Assembly: GCA_011051825.1 (NCBI GenBank)
Contig: DRKH01000336.1
Location: 1 to 6,251 of the forward strand
DNA length: 6,251 nucleotides
Source: Desulfobulbus sp.
Lineage (GTDB): Bacteria; Desulfobacterota; Desulfobulbia; Desulfobulbales; Desulfobulbaceae
Direction: 5' to 3'
How positions within the stretch are numbered: the first letter of the stretch is position 1; every line of letters starts with the position of its first letter. The position numbers and the translations under genes are program-made. The notes beneath the pieces were generated by a model that saw only the letters and a program-made list of their open reading frames with translations, made no database searches and was not told the origin of the DNA. Positions 1 through 6,159 of this stretch are shown one piece after another.

Positions 1-674
1 GCAACGACTGGATGCGAGGCGGAGCCGGGAGTGACACGCTGCACGGCGGTGCCGGCGACGACACCCTGATCGGTGGCATTGGCGCGGACATCCTGGACGG
101 CGGCGAAGGCCGGGACAAGGCCGATTACCGCTATTCCGCAGCAGCGGTGGATGTTGACCTGGCGTCCGGCACGGCCGCTGGTGGCGATGCCGAGGGTGAC
201 AGCTTTACTTCCATCGAGAACCTGGCCGGTTCGGCGTTTAACGATACCCTGGCCGGAACGGATGAAAACAATTCCCTGTACGGCAATGACGGTGACGATA
301 TCCTGGCCGGTGGATTGGGTAATGATTACCTGAAGGGGGGCGCGGGAAACGATACCTTTGTCTTTGACAGCGCACTTGACGGGTCAGCCAACCGGGATAC
401 CATTGCTGATTTTGCCTCGGGCCGGGACAAGGTACAGTTGGACAATTCGATTTTTACCGCTCTGGTCAACGAGGGTATCCTGTCGGAAACCAACTTCCAT
501 GCCTCTGCATCCGGCATTGCCGGCGATGAAAACGACTACATCCTCTATAACACCACCTCGGGCACCCTGCTCTACGATGGTGACGGCAACGGATCCGGCG
601 TGGCTGTTGAATTTGCGCGGCTGTCCACAAAGCCGGACATCAATGCCGATGATTTCATCATCGCGGCCGGATAA
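1..674 (+). CDS. RTX calcium-binding secreted protein, C-terminal part (5' truncated by window edge)
   Basis: The frame is open from the window edge (first full codon at base 3) to TAA at 672-674, giving about 223 residues of a longer protein whose N-terminal function cannot be seen. It contains two blocks of the RTX nonapeptide GGxGxDxUx (bases 18-125 and 228-362), separated by a spacer typical of these proteins (VDVDLASGTA, then DSFTSIENLAGS). After the last repeat (GGAGNDTFV) comes a serralysin-like C-terminal region with FDSAL, DTIADF, GRDKVQLD, a hydrophobic LLYDGDGNG strand, and the end DINADDFIIAAG. In this family the repeats bind Ca2+ and fold outside the cell, and the uncleaved C-terminus carries the T1SS signal. 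It lies just upstream of HlyB- and HlyD-type genes on the same strand, so it is their likely substrate. It could be an adhesin, protease, lipase or toxin; the visible part does not tell. Confidence 0.93.
   Translation, partial: NDWMRGGAGSDTLHGGAGDDTLIGGIGADILDGGEGRDKADYRYSAAAVDVDLASGTAAGGDAEGDSFTSIENLAGSAFNDTLAGTDENNSLYGNDGDDILAGGLGNDYLKGGAGNDTFVFDSALDGSANRDTIADFASGRDKVQLDNSIFTALVNEGILSETNFHASASGIAGDENDYILYNTTSGTLLYDGDGNGSGVAVEFARLSTKPDINADDFIIAAG
18..125 (+). repeat. RTX nonapeptide block 1 (4 units)
   Basis: Four consecutive 27-base units encode GGAGSDTLH, GGAGDDTLI, GGIGADILD and GGEGRDKAD. The first three fit the Ca2+-binding GGxGxDxUx consensus and the fourth is degenerate. The block may begin upstream, since the residues at the window edge (NDWMR) look like the end of a preceding unit. 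Confidence 0.9.
228..362 (+). repeat. RTX nonapeptide block 2 (5 units)
   Basis: Five consecutive 27-base units encode GSAFNDTLA, GTDENNSLY, GNDGDDILA, GGLGNDYLK and GGAGNDTFV. The outer units are degenerate, and the last leads straight into the C-terminal secretion domain, as is usual for RTX proteins. Confidence 0.88.
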
Positions 675-694
675 CCCAGCATAATACACATCCC

Positions 695-868
695 TGCCCG
701 CAGAGCGGGCATAACCAATAGTGAAAATGGGCCGGAACCATTACGTGACACCGCAGAGCGGTGTCACGAGGTTGAAGTGGCGCCCGGAGTCCAGGGGGAG
801 CACCTGGAGGATGGTTGCTCTTGTTGCACCACTCTGCGGTCCAATACCTCACCAGGCGCTCTGCGCCA
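695..868. repeat. Cluster of short palindromes sharing a GC-AGA-GC core
   Basis: The 246-base gap between the RTX gene and the exporter holds four small palindromes with the same loop. Site 1 (695-711) has a perfect 7-bp stem TGCCCGC around AGA. Site 2 (744-768) has a perfect 11-bp stem CGTGACACCGC around AGA. Site 3 (828-840) has a 5-bp stem with one mismatch around TCT. Site 4 (855-867) has a perfect 5-bp stem GGCGC around TCT. Sites 3 and 4 carry the loop in the opposite orientation. Bases 750-763 are also complementary to 827-840 at 13 of 14 positions, so a larger fold is possible. A further TCCAGG/CCTGGA stem (790-795 with 803-808) sits between them. The arrangement resembles REP/BIME-type intergenic repeats, but no known family is recognised and no transposase for them is in the window. 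Confidence 0.7.
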
Positions 869-873
869 TTTTT
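855..873 (+). terminator. Possible weak intrinsic terminator or attenuator
   Basis: A 5-bp all-GC stem (GGCGC, loop TCT, GCGCC) is followed by ATTTTT at 868-873, an intrinsic-terminator-like arrangement. The stem is short, so read-through is expected. Its place between the RTX gene and its exporter suggests it could lower exporter expression relative to the substrate. Confidence 0.35.
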
Positions 874-906
874 GCATAAAAAATCAAATCGCAACAACCT
901 GGAAAA

Positions 907-910
907 AAGG
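907..910 (+). promoter_or_regulatory. Ribosome binding site for the ABC exporter
   Basis: AAGG, at the end of an AAAAAAGG run, lies 10 bases before the ATG at 921. The spacing is slightly long but acceptable. It supports this ATG over the upstream in-frame GTG at 777. Confidence 0.45.
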
Positions 911-920
911 ATTTCTGGCA

Positions 921-3509
921 ATGAGACAAACAGGCAGGCAAGAGGAGGAATCTGCGGATACTCCGGCGCCGCCGGCTAATCTCCCTGCCTGCTGCCGGTT
1001 GATGGCAGAGCTGGCCGGGTGGGAGAAACTGGCCGCACGGATGTCGGAGGTTGACGCTTCCCTGGCCCTGGCTGATAAAAAAACAATCTTTGAAAACATC
1101 ATCCGGCTCGCCCGTGTCGAAGGTTTCCGTACTTCTGTTCACCGTCCCGCTGCCGATGATTTCCCCGGCCTTGCTCCCTTGCTCCCGGTTATGATCGAAT
1201 CGCGGGACGGTATGTTCCGCATCGTTTCCGGTATCAGTCAAGGCGAGCGGAATCAGCCTGTTGAAATAACACTGGTCGTTCCCGGGCAGGAGCGGGAACG
1301 CAGGGAAACCATATCCTTTTCTCAATTTCAAAAGCTCTGGACAGGCGCGGTGTTGCGTTTTGAGCCAATCAACACCGCGCTGGTCTGCTTTTCCATTGTT
1401 GCCCGCGAACATAAAATCGAGCTTACCCAGGAGCGTCTCCGACACGAATACGGACTTGATCAGGAGGAAATTCCCCGGGAAGTCCTTCTGCGGATGTGCA
1501 GGGACCACGGGATGAAAGGACGCCTGGTTACCCTGGACTGGCAGGATCTTCTGAACCTGAACAAGGCATATCCCGCCATTGCCAGGTTACGCAACGGCAG
1601 GCACATGGTGATTATCGGCATGGCGCCGGCAAAAGAGCCGCAGGCCGAGGCAACGGTTGCCTGTTATGACCCCCTTGGAGGTGGTAACGGCGAGCATCTG
1701 CGGATGACCAGGCAGCAGTTTGAGGAACTGTGGGACGGGCAGGTTTATGTCCTTAAACGGATATATAAACTCAGCGATGAATCACAGCCATTCAGCCTGC
1801 GCTGGTTCATGCCGGAGATCCTGCGGCAGAAGGTGACCTTTTTCGATATTGCGCTGGCTGTCCTGTTTATCAATGGTATCGCCCTGGTTACACCGATTTT
1901 CTTCCAGATTGTCATCGACAAGGTGCTGGTCAACCAGGCATTTACAACCCTGCAGGTGTTGGGGCTGGGTATGACCGTGATGCTGCTTGTCAACGGCTGT
2001 CTTGATTTCCTCCGTGATTACCTTCTGCTCCATGCCACCAACAAGATCGACCTGCGAGTGACCTCCAGGACATTTCGGCACATGTTGAACCTGCCCCTTG
2101 ATTTTTTTGAACGAATCACCGCGGGCGTCCTGACCAAGCACATGCAGCAGACCGCAAATATTCGCAGTTTTTTGACCGGCAGCGTGTTCCTGACCATGCT
2201 CGAGGCGACCTCGCTTTTTATCTTTCTGCCCTTTTTGTTTTTCTACAGCCTGGAGCTGACAGGTATTGTCCTGGTGTTTACCCTGCTCATCGCCACCGTC
2301 ATCCTGCTGCTCATTTCCCCTTTCAAGCGCAGGCTGAATGGTTTGTATGATGCCGAGGGAAAACGACAGGCCATGCTGGTGGAAACCATCAACGGCATGC
2401 CGACCGTGAAGGCCATGGCCATCGAGCCCCTGCTGCGCCGCCAGTGGGAAGATAAAGTGGCCCAGGCCATCAGCATGCAGTTCAGGGTAGGCAAAATTTC
2501 CATTGCCGCCAAATCCCTTACCCGCTTATTGAACCGGTTGATGGTCGTGATATTGATATGGATCGGAGCGAGCCAGGTGTTTAATGGAACATTGACGGTC
2601 GGTGCCCTGATCGCCTTCCAGATGCTTGCCGGTCGCGTCACCTCTCCGCTGGTCCGGCTCGTGGGCCTGATCCATCAATACCAGGAGGCGGCCCTGTCGG
2701 TGGAGAAGCTCGGCGTGGTCATGAATGCCAAGGAGGAATGGGGTGCGGACAGGCATGGCGCACGACCTTCACTGATGGGCGATATCGTTTTCGACAGGGT
2801 GAGTTTTCGTTATGGGCCGGACCTGCCCAATGCGCTCAATGAACTCTCCTTTACCATTCCAAAGGGTACCATGCTGGGTATCGTCGGCCCGAGCGGTTCG
2901 GGAAAAACCACCCTGACCCGTATGCTGCAAAAGGTCTATTTCCCTTCAACAGGAACGATCCGGATCAATAACTGCTACCTGAACGAAATAGACACCGCCC
3001 ACCTCCGCCAAAATACCGGTGTTGTCCTCCAGGAAAGTTTTTTGTTCAGAGCCACTGTGGCGGAAAATATCCGGGCCGGGCAGGCGGGTGCATCCAGGCA
3101 GCAGATCATCGAGGCGGCGATTCTTGCCGGGGCGGATGAATTTATCGTCAACCTGCCCCAGGGCTATGACACCATGCTTGAAGAAGGGGCGAGCAACCTG
3201 TCCGGCGGCCAGCGACAACGGCTGGCCATAGCCAGGGCGCTCCTCACCCGGCCGGAGATTCTCATCCTCGATGAAGCAACCAGTTCACTGGATCCTGAAA
3301 GTGAAAGAATTGTGCGCGGCAACCTGGGCAGAATATCCAGGGGACGCACTGTGATTGTTGTTTCGCACCGCCTCTCCATGTTGAAAGACGCAGACTGTAC
3401 AATAGTGCTGGAAAACGGCAACCTGGTCGGTTTTGGCGATCATGATCATCTGCTGACTCACTGTCCATTATACAAAAAACTCTGGCAACAGCAGATGGAG
3501 CTGACCTGA
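921..3509 (+). CDS. Type I secretion ABC transporter (HlyB/LapB family) with two degenerate C39-like domains
   Basis: This 862-residue inner-membrane exporter would use ATP to push the unfolded RTX protein through the T1SS channel. Residues about 20-148 and 149-282 look like two tandem C39-peptidase-like domains. In the second, Thr152 stands where the catalytic Cys belongs, while His228 and Asp250 remain, so it should dock the substrate without cutting it. The membrane domain spans about 300-580 with roughly six hydrophobic segments. The ATPase domain has Walker A GPSGSGKT (656-663), Q-loop Gln704, signature LSGGQ (760-764), Walker B LILDEAT (781-787, Glu785), D-loop SSLD and H-loop His816, so it looks fully active. 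HlyB is about 707 residues; the surplus equals one extra C39-like domain. The ATG at 921 was chosen because the frame upstream to the GTG at 777 adds 48 residues without family character and runs through the palindromes. Confidence 0.95.
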   Translation: MRQTGRQEEESADTPAPPANLPACCRLMAELAGWEKLAARMSEVDASLALADKKTIFENIIRLARVEGFRTSVHRPAADDFPGLAPLLPVMIESRDGMFRIVSGISQGERNQPVEITLVVPGQERERRETISFSQFQKLWTGAVLRFEPINTALVCFSIVAREHKIELTQERLRHEYGLDQEEIPREVLLRMCRDHGMKGRLVTLDWQDLLNLNKAYPAIARLRNGRHMVIIGMAPAKEPQAEATVACYDPLGGGNGEHLRMTRQQFEELWDGQVYVLKRIYKLSDESQPFSLRWFMPEILRQKVTFFDIALAVLFINGIALVTPIFFQIVIDKVLVNQAFTTLQVLGLGMTVMLLVNGCLDFLRDYLLLHATNKIDLRVTSRTFRHMLNLPLDFFERITAGVLTKHMQQTANIRSFLTGSVFLTMLEATSLFIFLPFLFFYSLELTGIVLVFTLLIATVILLLISPFKRRLNGLYDAEGKRQAMLVETINGMPTVKAMAIEPLLRRQWEDKVAQAISMQFRVGKISIAAKSLTRLLNRLMVVILIWIGASQVFNGTLTVGALIAFQMLAGRVTSPLVRLVGLIHQYQEAALSVEKLGVVMNAKEEWGADRHGARPSLMGDIVFDRVSFRYGPDLPNALNELSFTIPKGTMLGIVGPSGSGKTTLTRMLQKVYFPSTGTIRINNCYLNEIDTAHLRQNTGVVLQESFLFRATVAENIRAGQAGASRQQIIEAAILAGADEFIVNLPQGYDTMLEEGASNLSGGQRQRLAIARALLTRPEILILDEATSSLDPESERIVRGNLGRISRGRTVIVVSHRLSMLKDADCTIVLENGNLVGFGDHDHLLTHCPLYKKLWQQQMELT

Positions 3510-3567
3510 TGTTTTCGGTATTGATATACATAAAGAAGAATGCATCAGAACGCGAATAGCGGCAAGG

Positions 3568-4932
3568 ATGAAAAGAAAAAAATGCCAAATGCCGCCCCAG
3601 GCCCTCGAGTATCAACCCGATGCCGTGGAGATTGAAGAACGGCCGGTGCCGGGAAAAATCCGCTGGGTACTGTACCTTATCCTGGGATTTCTCGTAATCC
3701 TGATTGCCGGGGCGATTGTTTTTAAGGTCGATCGTATTGTAACGGCCGAAGGTAAGCTGATTACCACGTCTCCGACCATCGTCATCCAGTCTCTCAATAC
3801 AGCGGTTATCCGCACGATCAAGGTTCAGGTTGGAGATGTGGTTGATAAAGGGCAGGTTCTGGCAACCCTTGATCCTACCTTTGCCGGCGCTGATTTAAAC
3901 CGGTTGCTCAGGCAACAACTGACCCTGAAAACCCAGATCCGCCGGATCCAGGCGGAACTGCAGGGCAAACCGTTTACCGCCATGCCGGAGGAAGGCGAGG
4001 AGGGGAAACTGCAGGAACATCTTTACAGGCAGCGGAAAACCATTGTCGAGCGTACCCGGAAGATGAGCGAGGATAAAAAAGCCGCTCTTGTCGCAAAACG
4101 AACGCTCAACCATGTGCAGCGCAAGGGCAAGGAAAAACAGCTCAAGCTGCTCCGTGACGTCGAGGGGACAACCGCCCGCCTGCCGCAGAAGGGGCCGGAA
4201 TACAGGCTGAAATTGATGGAAGCCCAGAAGATGAGATACCTGACAGCCGATGAAATAGAAAGCTTGAAAGCTGAAGACCAGGTGTTGCTCAACGAGCTTT
4301 CCCAGGTGGACTCCGAATGGAAGCATTTCCTTGAAGAGCGCAGGGGTGAGTTAATGGAGCAGGAAGTTCAGCTGCTTAGCGAGCTGGAAAAAATCACTGA
4401 GGAGATAACCAAGGCAAAAAGACTGCATGAACTGGTCTCTCTGCAGGCACCACGGCAGGGGATTGTCTTGAATATTGCCGATCGTTCCGTCGGGTCCATC
4501 CTCCAGCAGGCGGAGCCTTTTATCACCCTTGTACCCCTGGACAGCGTCATTGAGGCCGAAGTCAAGGTTCACTCAAGAGATATTGCCCGCATTCGTGTCG
4601 GCGACAGGGTTCGAATAAAACTTGATGCCTTCCCGTTCCAGCGGCATGGCACTCTGCTGGGTGAGGTACGGGTGATCAGCAGTGATTCTTTTCAAGAAAG
4701 CGGTGCTGCCCTGGTCAAAACGGACAACCGGGCAGATCAGGGGGGAGGCGCGGCTTTTTACCGGACCAGAATCCGCCTGGTATCCCATGAACTGCGCAAG
4801 GTGCCGGAAGGATTTCAACTGCTGCCCGGCATGAAGGTGAGAGCTGAAATAAAAGTGGGGAAACGGAAGGTTATATCCTATTTTCTCTATCCGATAATCA
4901 GGGCGCTTGATGAAAGCCTGCGCGAACCATGA
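3568..4932 (+). CDS. HlyD-family type I secretion membrane fusion (periplasmic adaptor) protein
   Basis: This 454-residue adaptor would link the ABC exporter to an outer-membrane channel. It has a short basic cytoplasmic tail, one transmembrane segment (about 33-53), a first lipoyl half (about 62-104, IKVQVGDVVDKGQVLATLD), a long charged coiled-coil hairpin (about 105-290), a second lipoyl half (LQAPRQGIVLNI to LVPLD), a beta-barrel stretch (IEAEVKVHSRDIARIRVGDRV), and the family's C-terminal signature (LLPGMKVRAEIKVGKRKVISYFL). Length and domain order are normal, so it appears intact. It follows the ABC gene after 58 bases, as usual for hlyBD pairs. The start is uncertain: AAGG directly abuts the ATG at 3568, leaving no spacing. 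An in-frame ATG at 3589 is an alternative, and an ATG at 3540 would be in frame if the A7 run at 3576-3582 were one base shorter. Confidence 0.93.
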   Translation: MKRKKCQMPPQALEYQPDAVEIEERPVPGKIRWVLYLILGFLVILIAGAIVFKVDRIVTAEGKLITTSPTIVIQSLNTAVIRTIKVQVGDVVDKGQVLATLDPTFAGADLNRLLRQQLTLKTQIRRIQAELQGKPFTAMPEEGEEGKLQEHLYRQRKTIVERTRKMSEDKKAALVAKRTLNHVQRKGKEKQLKLLRDVEGTTARLPQKGPEYRLKLMEAQKMRYLTADEIESLKAEDQVLLNELSQVDSEWKHFLEERRGELMEQEVQLLSELEKITEEITKAKRLHELVSLQAPRQGIVLNIADRSVGSILQQAEPFITLVPLDSVIEAEVKVHSRDIARIRVGDRVRIKLDAFPFQRHGTLLGEVRVISSDSFQESGAALVKTDNRADQGGGAAFYRTRIRLVSHELRKVPEGFQLLPGMKVRAEIKVGKRKVISYFLYPIIRALDESLREP

Positions 4933-4935
4933 ACT

Positions 4936-6036
4936 ATGCAAAAAAAGAGTGGAAGAAACAATCATGCAAATCGTCATGGCAAGGCAGGCGGTTATCTGCT
5001 CCTGTCGGTATGGTTGCTGTTGCTTGGCGGTTGCGGATCATTGACCGGCATCCCCGGGCATGGCGGAGGGAAACGATTCGCCGTGGAGCAGGAACTGGTT
5101 GCTGCTGCAACACGGGCAACAATAAAAAAAATTGATCTTTCAGCAATTCGGGGGAAAAAGGTTAATCTTTTTGTCAATGCCATCGGAGATACCGGCAACG
5201 GCAACCTCGTCGGGGGGCGTTTTTCCGTGGTTTCACAGCTCCGTGGTGACTATATCCAGACACCGCAAACGATTGAACGATCCGTCTATCCCCGCTATAC
5301 CCAGACCACGACCACATCTTCCGCCACCAATTCATCTTCGCGGAATACCAATTCATCTTCACAACATTCGACCTCATCAGGCAACGGCGCTACTACATCT
5401 TCATCCGCCAATTCCGCAAACAGCGGCAACTCCCGTTCCTCTTCCTCTACTTCCGGTACAAGCGTTACGGAAACCATTTTGCCTGCCCCGGAGCAAACGG
5501 TGAGCCGACAGAAAGGACATGGCGGTGAAGTCCAGGTCGGCCTGGAATACAAGGGCCTGGGGGCCTATCAGAATTCCGACAGGATTTCATCGGATGACCT
5601 CCAGTATCTCTCAGGACTGTTCCAGATGTACCTTTTTCTTCGGGGAGTACATATAGTTCCCCCTTCTGAAGCTGATATCGATGTCTATATCACTGTGGAT
5701 GTGTTTGGCACGGTTCGTACCAGGGTTGACTGGTTCCTGGCCAATAATGAAATACTACGTGCCAAAACCGCCATTGAAGTCATGGCGGTTGATCATCTAA
5801 GCGGAAAACTGTTGATGCCGCCACAATCCGCGTCCGTGGAGGCGGAATACAACGAACAATATATCTTATGGGCCGGCCCGATTATGATTCGAAAATATCT
5901 TAAAAAATCCGAGCCATTACTTTCGGATTTCACGGATGTCGAAGCCAAGCAGAATCCCGTTGACTATCCTGAGCAAGACGAGGCCATTCCGTATCCCTTC
6001 CGCCATCAGCTCGAACAGTGGATGGACAAAAAGTAG
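4936..6036 (+). CDS. Predicted outer-membrane lipoprotein of unrecognised family, T1SS-linked
   Basis: The 366-residue product starts with a long basic N-region, a hydrophobic core (about 20-30) and the lipobox LLGGC with Cys33 as the lipidation site. The next residue is Gly rather than Asp, which favours the outer membrane. A first folded part (about 45-115) includes GKKVNLFVNAIGDTGNGN. A low-complexity Ser/Thr/Asn linker follows (about 122-178). A second folded part (about 196-325) contains a helix (LQYLSGLFQMYLFLRG), strands ADIDVYITVDVFG, and AIEVMAVDHLSGKLL. The tail is charged and ends near QLEQWMDKK. It begins 3 bases after the HlyD stop with no clear Shine-Dalgarno, which suggests translational coupling and a shared operon. 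I do not recognise the family; the strand-helix-strand order with an AVDxxxGKLL motif faintly recalls CsgG-like lipoproteins, at low confidence. Lipoprotein status is firm, function unknown. Confidence 0.85.
   Translation: MQKKSGRNNHANRHGKAGGYLLLSVWLLLLGGCGSLTGIPGHGGGKRFAVEQELVAAATRATIKKIDLSAIRGKKVNLFVNAIGDTGNGNLVGGRFSVVSQLRGDYIQTPQTIERSVYPRYTQTTTTSSATNSSSRNTNSSSQHSTSSGNGATTSSSANSANSGNSRSSSSTSGTSVTETILPAPEQTVSRQKGHGGEVQVGLEYKGLGAYQNSDRISSDDLQYLSGLFQMYLFLRGVHIVPPSEADIDVYITVDVFGTVRTRVDWFLANNEILRAKTAIEVMAVDHLSGKLLMPPQSASVEAEYNEQYILWAGPIMIRKYLKKSEPLLSDFTDVEAKQNPVDYPEQDEAIPYPFRHQLEQWMDKK
5326..5360 (+). repeat. Short in-frame repeat inside the Ser/Thr/Asn linker
   Basis: The 14-base sequence ACCAATTCATCTTC occurs at 5326-5339 and again at 5347-5360, a period of 21 bases or 7 codons. 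It encodes TNSSSRN then TNSSSQH. The period is a multiple of three, so gain or loss of a unit would keep the reading frame. Confidence 0.8.
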
Positions 6037-6087
6037 TTCTCCACGAGCAGGAGTATCAGTAGAACCGGCACCCGGCATCACCGGAAT

Positions 6088-6110
6088 CGGCCGGGGGCGG
6101 CCTCCGGCCA
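6088..6110 (+). terminator. GC-rich hairpin after the lipoprotein gene (probable operon end)
   Basis: A 10-bp stem (TGGCCGGGGG paired with CCTCCGGCCA, one G-U pair) closes on a CGG loop, 52 bases after the lipoprotein stop. No T-tract follows, so it is not a canonical intrinsic terminator. It may protect the 3' end of the transcript or act with Rho. The rest of 6037-6120 shows no gene. Confidence 0.45.
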
Positions 6111-6120
6111 CTTACGCGGC

Positions 6121-6149
6121 TTGACAGGGGGAGCGGTATTGGGTACTGT
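6121..6149 (+). promoter_or_regulatory. Sigma-70-type promoter driving the cobalamin riboswitch transcript
   Basis: A perfect -35 box TTGACA (6121-6126) is followed after exactly 17 bases by TACTGT (6144-6149), a weak -10 that matches the first, second and last consensus positions. Transcription would start near 6156, a few bases before the riboswitch aptamer. That placement is what one would expect and is the main support for the call. Confidence 0.6.
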
Positions 6150-6159
6150 TCATGAAGAA

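Noticed and set aside
18..362. DNA-level tandem repeat or satellite
   Set aside because: The 27-base periodicity comes from RTX nonapeptide coding and is fully explained at the protein level.
695..868. CRISPR array
   Set aside because: The palindromes differ in stem sequence, orientation and spacing, and there are no equal-length spacers or direct repeats.
658..921. Minus-strand 87-residue ORF covering the intergenic gap
   Set aside because: It runs through the palindromes, shows no domain or clear ribosome site, and its Cys/Arg/Pro-rich product looks like chance translation of structured GC-rich DNA.
849..1508. Minus-strand 219-residue ORF opposite the exporter N-terminus
   Set aside because: It lies fully opposite a well-supported gene, shows no recognisable domain, and has shadow-like composition.
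1365..1766. Active C39 bacteriocin-processing peptidase domain
   Set aside because: The catalytic Cys position is Thr152 and the neighbouring substrate is an RTX protein, not a double-glycine leader peptide. It is a non-cleaving C39-like domain.
3568..3600. Cys6 of the HlyD protein as a lipidation site
   Set aside because: It precedes the transmembrane segment and has no hydrophobic signal core or lipobox before it.
5295..5552. Minus-strand 85-residue ORF rich in Glu, Asp and Val
   Set aside because: It is the antisense shadow of the Ser/Thr/Asn-rich linker; the acidic composition follows from reversed TCT/TCA/TTC codons.
5936..6124. Plus-strand 62-residue ORF at the end of the lipoprotein gene
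   Set aside because: It mostly overlaps the lipoprotein in another frame and extends through the terminal hairpin, with no ribosome site or domain.
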